In this document: one piece after another, positions 10,518-21,600 of the stretch
How positions within the stretch are numbered: position 1 is the first letter of the stretch
Layout of the letters: each line of letters opens with the position of its first letter
Origin: Euptelea pleiosperma
Taxonomy: Eukaryota; Streptophyta; Magnoliopsida; Ranunculales; Eupteleaceae
NCBI GenBank assembly: GCA_035048495.1
Contig: CM068546.1
Span: 17,428,435 to 17,492,434 of the forward strand
Direction: 5' to 3'
Length of the DNA: 64,000 bases
The notes under the pieces: model-generated
The model's database searches: none
The model's input: only the letters and a program-made list of their open reading frames with translations
Told to the model about the DNA's origin: nothing
Translations under genes and position numbers: made by a program

Positions 10518-11087
10518 ATGGGAGATGAAGAGAAAGGATCCCAACTTGCAGGAGACTGCAATGTGGAAGGTACAGAAACGAGGGTCTTTCCTTGTTTGTT
10601 CTGTTCAAGGAAGTTTTACAGTTCTCAAGCCTTGGGAGGTCATCAAAATGCTCACAAGAAGGAGAGAACAGCCGCGAGAAAGGCGCAAAGGGCTTCGGAC
10701 TACAGGCAATACAGCTTGGCTTCATCTCCACCACAGCCAAATCCAATAGTTTTTGCTAACAATCACGTGGGACTTGTCAATCCTTCCTTGTACATAACTG
10801 CACATGCAGCCAGCCTTGGTCATTTTCCTTCCCATCATTTCTCTGATCATCAGTTTGGATCCAACGGTGCACCAAGGTTCGATTACGGGGTTTATGGTGG
10901 CGGTTCTTCATCTTCTTTGTATAGATATGAAGAGGATAGGCAGATGTTCTTGAATTGGCAGAGGAGCTTCAGAAGCAGCGGTTGCGATGGAGAATCGTCG
11001 AATTCGCTGATGATGAATATGAATCAGAATCTCGAGAATCATGATAGGGATAAAGAACAGAAGCTTGATCTCTCTTTACATTTATAG
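10518..11087 (+). CDS. C2H2 zinc-finger transcriptional repressor (single QALGGH finger, EAR motif)
   Basis: Encodes 189 aa in one exon. Residues about 23-50 form a plant-type C2H2 finger with the spacing C-x2-C-x12-H-x3-H and the invariant QALGGH that contacts DNA, followed by basic [12 protein letters not shown], a likely nuclear signal. The C-terminus ends LDLSLHL, an EAR motif that recruits TOPLESS-type corepressors. The middle is Ser/Gly/Tyr/His-rich and low in complexity. Layout and length fit the one-finger ZFP1/3/4/7 group, whose members act in trichome, light, hormone and stress responses; I cannot fix the orthologue. The start is MGDEEKG; an in-frame ATG at 10452 would add 22 unconserved residues and is probably leader. 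No lesion is seen. It stands alone, with transposon debris on both sides. Confidence 0.92.
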   Translation: MGDEEKGSQLAGDCNVEGTETRVFPCLFCSRKFYSSQALGGHQNAHKKERTAARKAQRASDYRQYSLASSPPQPNPIVFANNHVGLVNPSLYITAHAASLGHFPSHHFSDHQFGSNGAPRFDYGVYGGGSSSSLYRYEEDRQMFLNWQRSFRSSGCDGESSNSLMMNMNQNLENHDRDKEQKLDLSLHL

Positions 11088-11270
11088 TTAAAGAGAACCA
11101 GAGTCAGTCTCATCAGAAGAAGAAGAACAAGAAGAAAATGTATTTCTTATTTTTTGTTTCTTTTTTATTACTCTTCTGATGATCTTTGAATTACGTGCTT
11201 TGGTAATAAAGGACTATCAGTCCTCTGGAGTCTGGACTACTCGTTGTTGATTTTGAGTTCTAGATTAAAT
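11088..11270 (+). terminator. 3' UTR with polyadenylation signal
   Basis: A T-rich tail with AATAAA at 11205-11210, about 120 bp after the stop codon at 11085-11087, is the best poly(A) signal for the zinc-finger gene. Confidence 0.5.
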
Positions 11271-12047
11271 TTTGGTGGTGTGGGGCACCATGGACCGTAC
11301 ATCATTTCCATGACTAAACAATCTGAGCCGCTCAGTTGGGCGCCTCTAAAATGGGGGCCATTGTTTGAAAATTATGCCGATCGGTGATCCAAATGGTCTG
11401 ATGTATGGGTGTTTTTCAGTTTAAACCCTGTAAATTTTGTAATTTGATCTTCTGATTGGAAGGTTGATGTCTCACCATCAGTTTAAATTGGATTCTCGAA
11501 ATCCACAGCGGAGAGCACGAGTGAAAAGACGAGTGCAAACAGACGAGTCCCCTGATCCCAACCCTTTATACAATTGGGGCTAGTTCCACTCCCAAATAAT
11601 ATTCTCGGTGGAGGTTTCTTTAAGAAAAAGGAACATGCCCCGATATAAAATTCCCCGGCTAACATCACCCTATCGGTATATGAATGTCGGGCCATGGTCC
11701 ATCCATCCATGAGGTGCCCCCATGGAATTATGGGTCATGGCCATCCACTTGTTTTCAATTCTTCCTTTTTAGGCCCTTAACGGTGACAACAAGAAAGTTT
11801 TCTGAGATGGGATTCATAAGTCAAAATGAGTTGATCTAGAAAACTTTTATAAGCACGGATGTTTGGTCCACCTTGGCTCTACACACGAAGAATCACCTTG
11901 ATAGACAAATAATGCTTAATCGAACCGTTAGAATCACTCCTTAAAAGGGCATTCATCTAGATTTTGCCTCTGTTAAAACTTTAATTTTCACGTCAATTCA
12001 TAGTACCTAGTCTATATTACACAAATTAGGGGACGTCATGTGCACGT
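11271..12047. other. Intergenic with decayed MITE pieces
   Basis: No gene. Fragments of the common MITE core appear (for example gatgtttggtccacc near 11850 and 'aatcaccttgatag' near 11890), without clear termini. Confidence 0.4.
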
Positions 12048-12330
12048 GCACCTTACACGTGGCACACTCTTAGAGAAGTTTGATTGGCCCATCCCTAATT
12101 GGATCTACATACCAAAATTCATCCTGATAAGTAATTTCTATTCATCCCATTAGAGGCTTTTTCATGGTTTATTCTTAACAGTGAATTTTTAGCAATATTT
12201 GGGATACTAGGATTATAGGGTTCCAAATCACTAATCAGGTCAATTTTTGTTACTTAGGTCCATTTAGGGATGGACCAAACATCCATACAGTCAGTAGCCT
12301 CTAATAGTGTGCCATATGGCTCACATTGTG
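12048..12330. repeat. Decayed inverted-repeat MITE of the common core family
   Basis: Starts near 'acgtggcacactcttagag' and ends near 'cctctaatagtgtgccatatgg', an imperfect inverted pair. Inside are the two opposed core copies ('attcatcctgataagtaattt' type and 'aatcaggtcaattttt' type). Termini and target duplication were not resolved. Confidence 0.5.
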
Positions 12331-12469
12331 GGTCCGTTGTCAAATTTGATGGACACCATCAAATTTTTGCTAACAGATTTGAAGTGACACGTCGCACCCC
12401 TATAAAGTTTAAAAAACAAAAAAAATGAAAGATGCAATGTTTGTAAATTTAATGAATTGGAGGGTCATA

Positions 12470-12520
12470 TCTATACTAGTACTATTATAATATCTATACT
12501 AGTACTATTATAAAGCGAGA
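12470..12520 (+). mobile_element. Possible Helitron 5' terminus, duplicated
   Basis: tctatactagtactattata occurs twice, 23 bp apart (12470 and 12493); the second is followed by aagcgagaacc. Many plant Helitrons begin TCTATACTA-ctattataaa, and the element would start TC after an A or T. No 3' hairpin plus CTRR end was identified with confidence, so the extent is unknown; the rest of the block to about 13330 is AT-rich and has no gene. Confidence 0.35.
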
Positions 12521-12659
12521 ACCGGTGTTGACGTCCACATGGCTTCAATTAAATTCCTCAAAGGCTATTTTAAAGCAAAAACCTGGGTTGGGATCGTTGG
12601 GTACACCCCCCTTCACACAGGGGTTGTCTAGCACGCCTACGTCCCTCATCAATGATGAT

Positions 12660-12957
12660 GGAGGACCATAATATAAGCCATGTGGTGCACTCCCAGAGAC
12701 AACTAACCGTATGGATGTTTGTCCCATCCCTAGGTGGATTTATATACCAAATATTAGCGATCAGTGATTTCAAACCTTTGGATATAAGTACCCCAAATAA
12801 TGCTCGAAATCTACGATTAAAAAGAAACCGATGAAAATGACTCCGATTAAATACCTAAAAATGAGTAATCAGGCTGATTTTTTGCATGTAGGTCCACCTA
12901 AGGATGGGCCAAACATCGATACGCTTAATGATCTCCAAGAGTGCCACGTATAAGGTG
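12660..12957. repeat. Decayed inverted-repeat MITE of the common core family
   Basis: Contains 'cgtatggatgtttgtcccat' and 'aggtggattt', then on the other arm 'aatcaggctgatttttt' and 'aggtccacctaaggatgggc', which are opposed copies of the shared core. The outer ends are eroded. Confidence 0.5.
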
Positions 12958-13539
12958 CTACCACGTGTAAGGTGCATGTGGATCGCATGTGGTGTTCCCT
13001 TGGTTAGGAATAAGGATTTTTTTATTTTTTTAATATGAGAAGAGCATTGAATGAGTTGCAAGTGACGTATGCCTTTTTTACAGTAAAAGGCCAAAACACC
13101 TCTCCCAAGTGAATAATTTAAAAACAAATGAAACAAGACAAGGGCATTTTTGAAAAAAGAAGTTTTTATTTTACTTTTGGCAAGGGTGACGTGTGCTTTG
13201 ATACCAAATGACCGAAGAGCCCCCAAGTAAATATATTAAAAAAGAAAAGAAGCAAAAATAAGGGTATTTATGGAAATATAAAAAATAGTGTTACCAACGC
13301 ACTAAAAGCCTTGTCCATTAATAAGTAGAATAGAAGCCTCTTCTAAAAGATCTATTTGACCCAAAATCAGCATGAAGAGATGATTTTTTGCTGATTTTTT
13401 CAAACATCCATGCACGGTTTTTTAAACAATCCAGTCTTCTCCTCATCACTGTAGATTCAATAGTAAATGATATTTTTACCCTTCTTCTTCTTCTTATTGT
13501 CTACAACTTGACTGCACTTTTGGCATCCAGAGTATACTA

Positions 13540-13690
13540 GGGGTGTATATTTGGCTCAAGGCCCCAAGTTCAGCCCAAAAAATATGACCGAAGCTCAGCC
13601 CAAAGCCCAAGCTTTGGCTCAGTCTGGTGTCAATTTTTTTAGGCCATGGGCCTCCCTCTAAGCTCGAAGCCCAGTACTGCCGTACTACCC
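13540..13690. other. Fragment starting TAGGGGTGTATAT, possible hAT remnant
   Basis: taggggtgtatatttggctc followed by a run of 'agcccaaagcccaa' is typical of one end of plant hAT-type non-autonomous elements that start TAGGGGTGT. The other end is absent, probably cut off by the MITE that begins at 13694. Confidence 0.3.
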
Positions 13691-13693
13691 TTA

Positions 13694-14500
13694 GAGCATC
13701 TCCAACTGAATGCCATATCTCCAGTTTGGAGAGTGGAGATGCTCCAACCGTATGCCACTTTGGGTCTTCATTTTAGAGATCCCATTTTGGATTATATCTG
13801 GAGACCCGAGAGGGGTATGTAAAAAAAGTCTCAATTACTATTCATAATATATAAATCCCCACCTTAAACTTTTGATTCCATTCACTTACAATATTATTCC
13901 GAATGTATCATTTTACGATTTAAACTATATTTTAATAAACTTAATATAACTTTTAATCTATAAATTTATTTCTTTAAAAATTAGTATCATTGAAAAGGTA
14001 TCGTCGATACTTTTAAAATGAGATTAATATTTAATATGTTTAATGTATATTTAAAAATAATAATTTTTATTATATATTAATTAAGGCTTAGGGGTGTCAA
14101 TTTTACTCATTTAACCGGAACCGAGAACACCGATTCCAGTTTCACATTTTTGGGGACCGATTAAAAAAGAATCAAAATCGGAACCGAACTGAAAATAATG
14201 GTTCCGATTCTGAGTAGTTTAATATGGAACCGAAACCGATAGGACTCAAAAGCAAACCGATAGGAATCGAAACCGAACTGATAGGAACCGGAATCGATGT
14301 GGGAACCAGAATTGATTGAGTTTTTGTAAAGTTTTTAGATGAAATTATTAAATAGTGTTATAGAGATAGGTGAATAGTGTTTTATAGAGATATGTTAGTT
14401 GGAGCCATTGTGAAAGCCAATGAGCTCCAAATGCACTTTTTAATAAAAAAATGATATTTTGGGTCTCTAAAATAGAGACCACGTAAGGTTGGAATTGCTC
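13694..14500. mobile_element. PIF/Harbinger-type MITE with internal insertion
   Basis: Left terminus gagcatctccaac and right terminus gttggaattgctc are inverse complements with two changes, flanked on both sides by TTA (13691-13693 and 14501-14503), the usual PIF/Harbinger target. At 807 bp it is long for such an element. From about 14090 it holds a block rich in 'ggaaccgaaaccgat' repeats that begins ttaggggtgtcaattttac, which looks like a second, nested element whose far end I could not find. Confidence 0.7.
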
Positions 14501-15382
14501 TTACTCCTCCGGGTCGTGCTAACCCATGCTAACCGTATGGATGCTTGGCCAAACATCTATACGCTCAGTGTCCTCGAAAAGTGTGATACGTGGCTCATTT
14601 TGTGGGTGGTCAGTAATGGTCACTGGTCAACCAAGTTTTAGAGAGAGATCTCTCTTTGGTGTGTGCCCCAACTAGGAGTCCGTCGGGATAGGAAATGGGG
14701 TGTGCAAATATGAGCTCCCAAAAAAAATGCAAATAACAAATCCTAATCCTAACCTAAATCGCACATACCTCCTCTAGTGTATAAAATTTTGAGATGTCAC
14801 AATAATAGTTAGCAATTCGGTATATGGCAAAGATTGGAAACGGGAACAGTTCGAGTTTAATTTTGTTTTATGATAAAAAAAATCCGGTCATTGTTGAAAT
14901 ATTATATTTGTTTAGCCTTAAAAGGCCTGAAAATTACTCGTGATTTTTTATTTTATACGACCTTATTAAACGTTTCTTAAAAAAACAAAAAAAATTGGGT
15001 ATTAAATGCGAAAATACGTGAATTTACTAACTAGGGTCACAATGCTTCATTGTATTCTAAGCAACGTCCCATATTACATTGGAGGTGGGGCCCACATGAT
15101 TTGGTTAACCCCATCAATTGCCCCTAGGCCCTATAGAATAATGAAGCCACGCAGATAAGTGGTCCAGATATATAATCCAAATTTCCAACGGATGGAACAT
15201 TCCGTAATTTCCAAGATTCCAAACCCCGAAGACTGTCCAACTGTCCAAGCCCATCAATTCAAGCATTCTTGATGAAATCGCAGTGCCCACGTTCTATAAT
15301 ATATTCCCTTAGGCCTCGACTAGGCTTTAAAAAGCTTGAGATCAACATCATCACCACCAACTGCAACTGGAAGTTGAGTTTT
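14501..15382 (+). promoter_or_regulatory. Upstream region of the PAP15-type gene
   Basis: No gene. A half copy of the common MITE core lies at about 14520-14640. A TATA-like atatataat is at 15168-15176, about 210 bp before the ATG. In-frame ATGs at 15269 and 15272 would extend the protein N-terminally, but the added residues are not hydrophobic and would bury the signal peptide, so this stretch is treated as leader. Confidence 0.5.
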
Positions 15383-15647
15383 ATGGATCCTAATTGTAAA
15401 CTATGGTCACCTTTGATCATGTTTTTGGTCTTCACAGCCATGGTGGTGACTGGGAAGCATATCCCAACTACGCTAGAAGGCCCATTTGCACCAGTGACTC
15501 GTCGCTTCGATCCGTCTTTACGTCGAGGCAGCGACGATTTACCCATGGATCATCCTAGTCTCACGAAGAAAGTTCCCTCCATTTTCCCCGAACAGATCGC
15601 TCTCGCCATCTCTTCCCCAACTTCCATGTGGGTGTCTTGGGTCACTG
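15383..15647 (+). CDS. PAP15: PAP15 exon 1
   Basis: Codes residues 1-88 and one base of codon 89: signal peptide, then IPTTLEGPF and [13 protein letters not shown], a stretch typical of PAP15-type proteins, and [19 protein letters not shown], the start of the N-terminal fibronectin-like domain. Donor gtacct follows. Phase 1. Confidence 0.92.
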
Positions 15648-18600
15648 GTACCTATCTCACCATTAACTCATCAATGTTGTCTACTATTTGTACGTTAAAA
15701 TTGTTCAAATTGCTGAATTGGGTTTTTTTTTGTGTGTGTGTAGGTGATGCTCAGATTGGTCCCAAAGTCACCCCACTTGATCCTTCCACAGTTGCCAGTG
15801 AGGTTTGGTTTGGGAAAGAAAGTGGCAAGTACCCATTTGTCCAAAGAGGTACATCTACCGTGTATAGCCAATTGTACCCATTCGAAGGTCTTCTCAACTA
15901 CACCTCGGGCATAATTCACCATGTGAGGCTTGAAGGTAACAAAACCCCATCTTATTCTAAGTCAATTATGTTCGAACACCGCTCACAGTTGAAAATATTC
16001 AATAATTTAGTGAATTTGAAGCTAATTTCGATCTTTTCGTGTTATCCGTTACCATAGTTTGGTGTCTCACATTTCTGTAACGTTAATTTTGATGGAAGTT
16101 ATTCCATTATTAGAGAACTAGGATGGTTGTGAAGTTCTCTTTGTCAGAGCTATGACAAGTTAGGAATTGTCGTATACTGTAGCAAAAGATTTATCTCTTG
16201 TTGATCATAAAATTCCCCTACTTATCCCGATCAATAGGGTACCAAATATTATCAGGGGAGTTTGTTGAATGATTGATCATAATGTTGTCTTTAGTGCCTA
16301 CCAGTTCCAGCAATGGTCTAAATCTGCTGAAATATGTGCTATGGGGTTAAAAAATGTACTCGAGGTCGATGATGGTGCTTTTAGGTTATGATTATTCACA
16401 GATGTAAAGATTTTATCTTGGTTTTCATGATTCATATAAGCCCATAGAGGTAAGGTGCCTGCTGGGTTATTGTAGAACAACACAAAAAAAAGCCATATAC
16501 AGCAGAACTTATTTCAGGCTATCTTTCCTATCGCAGGATTCATAAGTATGTCCTTCATCCTATGGATCTCTGGAACTTCAGATTTAAAAGAAGTATGCTT
16601 CTGATAGATCAATTAATATACTTGATTCTCCCGCTCGATCCAGTTAATAGCAACTGATTAATTGTTGTAAGTACTATGAGATCTTGGACAATCAATTTAT
16701 GTGGTTTTCCAGATGTAAGGATAATTACACATTTTTTTTTCTTGGATGTATACATCTTCACATGGAAACAGAAAGTTAAAAATCATCAGTACAAACATTT
16801 TGAAGTAGAAATTCATTCTTAATATCCTCACCATCCCCAAGATTCATTCATGCACACTTGTACATATGCTGCAATTATCCCCTGAACCTGTGACATGGAG
16901 ACAAAGATTCTTAGTAATAGGATTTATGCTAGACAAAATCTACCAATCTTATAAAACTCAAGGGTTGAAAGAATTACCAAATCATCAAAGCCTCATCCCA
17001 ACTATTTGGGGACAGCCACACATATCATTCTCCACCATTCCATTCTATCCAAGGCCATATCCTCTGTTAAAGTTTATGCCTTCAAATCTTTTCTCACTAC
17101 TTTGATTTATGTTATTTTGGCCTTCCCCTCTTCTTTGCAGAGCCTTCAGCCTGTACCAGACCGGTTCTCACCAGTGCCATCAAGTCTTTGTTGCACATAA
17201 CCAATTCATCCCAATTGACTTTATTATAATCACCTATTGGTTTGAAAGGATTTGGCAAAAGTTTTACACCTGTTGGCAACCTGACGTAACCCTTCTCTTC
17301 CTCCTAGGCTTGAGACCAGCAGTGCAGTGCTAGAAAGCTCAACACTAGTGGCATTTTGTGAAATAAAATATGAGAATATAATATTGGTTTTTGGACTAAG
17401 CTATCATTGCATTTAAATCTATTGAACTGGGATTAAACATTATTCCCGATGACAAAGATTACAATTTATGACCTGCAAGATGTGTCCACAAGCCAATCTA
17501 TATGTTCAGCTTAAAATATCAAATTCTCAGCTAACCACATGATTTATTTTAACTACTGAACGATTAGCCTCCCTATATGTGTGGGGTTGGGCCATGACTA
17601 AAGCAAGGAGATGTTACGTTTCTTTATGAATCTAGCACAGTGCTGCCAATGGGGATAATAATTTGTGAAAAGGGGGAACTTGATGGATGCTCCATGGGAA
17701 AATAAGGATTCTAGCGATTGACTGCATATTTCTTTTTATATTGTTTTATTAGTAACAAATGTTTATTAAAGTACAAAATTAGTCAATTGGATCCCCTCTG
17801 GCAATTGATTGCAATGAGTCATTAATCTAGTCTTCTATAGACCTTTGCACATCACCAGTAATTTCATTCAATTAGTAGGTGGAAAATATTTGACCTCGAG
17901 TAGTTATGGGTCTACCTGTGAAAATATAGGAGTTGCCTCAATAAGTGGCAAAATGAGGGAAAGTCGATTGAGATGGTTTGGTCATGTACAACCAAGACCA
18001 ATGACAACAGCAATGGGGAGGACTGTGCAAGTTGAAGGGCCTAAAAGAGCGAGGGGAAGGGAAAAATGGATGTGGAGTGAGGTTCTGAGAGGAGATTTCA
18101 AGAAACTTGCTTAACGGAAGAGATGGCTTTAGACAGGATTGCATGGAGGAACGGGATTTGTTCAGCCAACCCCATACCATTGGGAAAAAGCTTATGATGC
18201 TAATGATTTTTATAGTTTTAATCATTTTTATAGTTTCTTTTCAACACATTGATGAATGTCATTTGATGAAAAGGTCAAAAAATTGATTTAAAATAAAGAC
18301 AGATGCAAGAAACGGTGCCACTAGCTTATCTGGATGACAATATTATTCAATGTGATTCGAATGAATTTTGCCTTTAAAAAGTTTCTTTTCCCATTGCGTC
18401 AAATAGTGTGACGAAATTAATGAAGATATTATTACTGGACTAAGTACAAAGGATTAGTCACATTTATACGGACAAAACTGTGGTTTGTATTTTTATCTTG
18501 TGAGGATGGTTATCTTATTGATTCATAAAAAAACTAAAAAGGCATTAATTGAAAGATACTAAAATCTTATCAAATTTTCGTAAACCATATGTTGTGTTGC

Positions 18601-21600
18601 CAATAAGATTGGAGAGTTCTTACTTTTCTTGTAGGTCTTGAACCTGGGAGAAGATATTACTACAAGTGTGGGGATAGTTTCTTTTCAGCTATGAGCGAAG
18701 AACATGTTTTTGAAACTTTACCTTTGCCTAACCCAAACATTTATCCTCGTCGAATAGCAATTGTTGGAGATTTAGGCCTGACTAGCAATTCGTCAACAAC
18801 TATTGATCATCTGATCAAGAACGACCCTTCAATGATATTAATGGTTGGTGATTTAAGTTATGCAAATCAGTACCTTACCACAGGTGTCAAAGGAGCCTCA
18901 TGCTTTTCTTGTGCATTCCCAAATGCACCCATTAGAGAGACGTATCAACCCCGCTGGGATGGGTGGGGAAGGTAATCTCCTCATCTTGAAAACTATATTG
19001 CAGTAGATTGTATCTGAGTGCCTCTCCTAGTTAGGACTAGAAGTGAACCTTTTGGTAGACTCTCAACTGAATCCTTTCATAGGCAGTGCTACCCCTTAGC
19101 AATTCCCTTTGTTTTCTCCAAACTTAGTTTAAGGTGTGCAGTTTTATTGGAGATTTTGTTCTGCAAACTGTTACTGTTCATAGTTAGCACGTACTTTATG
19201 TTGTCACTTGTCATCGATGTTAGGTCTCTAAACATTAACCTGCTTATATTAGAAACCTTGAAAGTGTAATTGTGAAGATTTTTCTGTTATTGGTATATTG
19301 AATTAGAAACCTTGAAAGCATAATTTGAAAGATTTCTCTGCTATTGGCATGTTGAAAGTTTACAGCAAGATTGGAAATAGATTCTGGACTTGAAAAGATG
19401 CTTGAATTTTAACACTTGCAGTCTTATTTTCATATACGTGCTCTCCTCTGACAAAATATTTTCTGATTTTCCCTCTTTTTTCTATGGAAAAAGAATTTTT
19501 TTTTTTTTTGACTTGGTTTGAGTTGTTATGGTTCTTGATTATCTTGTATGTAAGTTATGGCTGGTAGAAGATGATCAATCCACGAATAAAAAGGAAAGAT
19601 GATCATCAATCCCTTAACAGCTAAATTGAAAAGCACTACTTTATGTGATATTGTTCAAATATTTTATTGATGATATCATTTTATAAAGACTCAAATATCC
19701 TTATTGATTTAATTGACAAGCATAGACTAATTAACTACAAATTAAATTGTATAAATGAACATGCAAGACAATCACAAAACTGAAGGACTGCTAAACTACT
19801 AATATCATTTATTGGGATTGAATCATCTGTGGTTTGATGCACATAATTTATATTTATTTGTGGAAAACTATCATACTACATCTTGCATCCTGCTTGGAAG
19901 GACTAGCTAAGTTATAAGCAGATCAATCTCAAACCGATGAACATCCTAAAGGACAAGAAGACAAAAAGATAAGAGATAGAATCTGATAGAGTGAACCATT
20001 CTGTGACTCTGCTCTCTATGGAGTTAAAGAGTTTCACCATTCTTATATTTCTAGAGTGAAAGACATCAGTACTTGTTAGTTTATCAACCAATAGCTACCC
20101 CTCTATCTGAAATGATGCATATCCTCTGCATGGAGTTTTTCTATATGAAACTATTTACTCTTTGAAGATTGAATGGAATCATTATTGAGGATGCTGTCCT
20201 ATAAACTCATCTGCTGGTGTTAGGAGGTTGTTCTTGTTAAAAGCAGAGTATAAGCCAGAAAATCTAGATCACATAGTTCCAACTTCCAAAGGATAAAACC
20301 ACAAGCAGAAAAATGGAGAAATTCATGAGTTTTGATTTTGTATTGTTATCATAATTGATTGATTTGAGGCATGTTTCTTTAGATACAGGAAGCCGCTTTA
20401 TATACTTCGGATGAATGCGTGAATTTTTTCCCTCAAGAAAGAATGTTCTGTTATGAAAAGTATAGAACGTGGACCGATATCTTGGTGATATGTTTTCACT
20501 CAGGCATGGGCAGATAACATGTTCTTCCGGCCATAAATTTTTATATTGCATTGTCGCCCCAGCTTCTTTTTAAGTATGGCTGATCACTATATAAAAAGGT
20601 GCCAACTTTCAGTTAAGAGTGGATGCCCCAATATATTTCATGAGCATCAATGCTTGGGTAGGTAACTCACATCTTGCTTCAGAAGCTGTTCAATACTTAA
20701 TGAGTACAAATATGTGCATTATCCATGCTATTCTTCTTGCTTGTTTGACAGTTCATTCTCGGTTAGTTTTGTTTCTTTTAGCAGAATCATTCTATGTCAA
20801 CTACTGTGACTCCATTACTTTTGGCTTTGTATTCTTGTAAATTTTGATAGGTAGTTTGACAGGATTTAGGACTAGCATGCATGAGCTGGTATAGGCTACT
20901 TTAGGAGATCTTAATGTTAGAATAACATATGTGTCCCACGAGCATGCTTGGTGCCTTGTTCCTTTTGCTTGAATTTTTTACATTTCCTTGTTTGCATTAT
21001 TCTCATGGATCATAAAATGGTTCATGCACACAACATCAACCGAACGTAGAACAGTCATAAATGGGATTGTGCTAGAAATTGAATCAGTCCAATATAGTTG
21101 CATTATTGATATGGTTGAATTGGAAATTTAGGTTTGTGGAGCCCTTGACCTCAAGAGTTCCTATGATGGTCATTGAAGGCAACCATGAGATAGAGCCTCA
21201 AGCAGCTGGGATCACTTTTGAATCATATCTGGCACGATTTGCTGTTCCCTCGCAAGAGTGCGGCTCCAACAGTAGTTTCTACTACTCTTTCAATGCAGGA
21301 GGAATACATTTTATCATGTTGGGAGCATATGTTGACTACAACAGCACTGGTACTGATGCTATCTCTACCCATCTATTATTGTAGATCATAACACTTTTAA
21401 CTTTGTTTGTTATGTAATGCCAGAAAACTAGGTCATACTTGTTTCTGATGTTGCAGGCATGCTCGTTATGATATTTCCAATTAAGAGAAATCTTTATTGC
21501 AGGTGCTCAGTATGCTTGGCTAAGGGAAGATTTACATCAAGTAGATCGCAACGTGACACCATGGCTGGTGGCTGCATGGCATCCACCTTGGTATAATAGC

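Noticed and set aside
15269..15382. N-terminal extension of PAP15 from an upstream in-frame ATG
   Set aside because: It would place 38 residues before the signal peptide; the ATG at 15383 gives a standard secretory start and usual family length.
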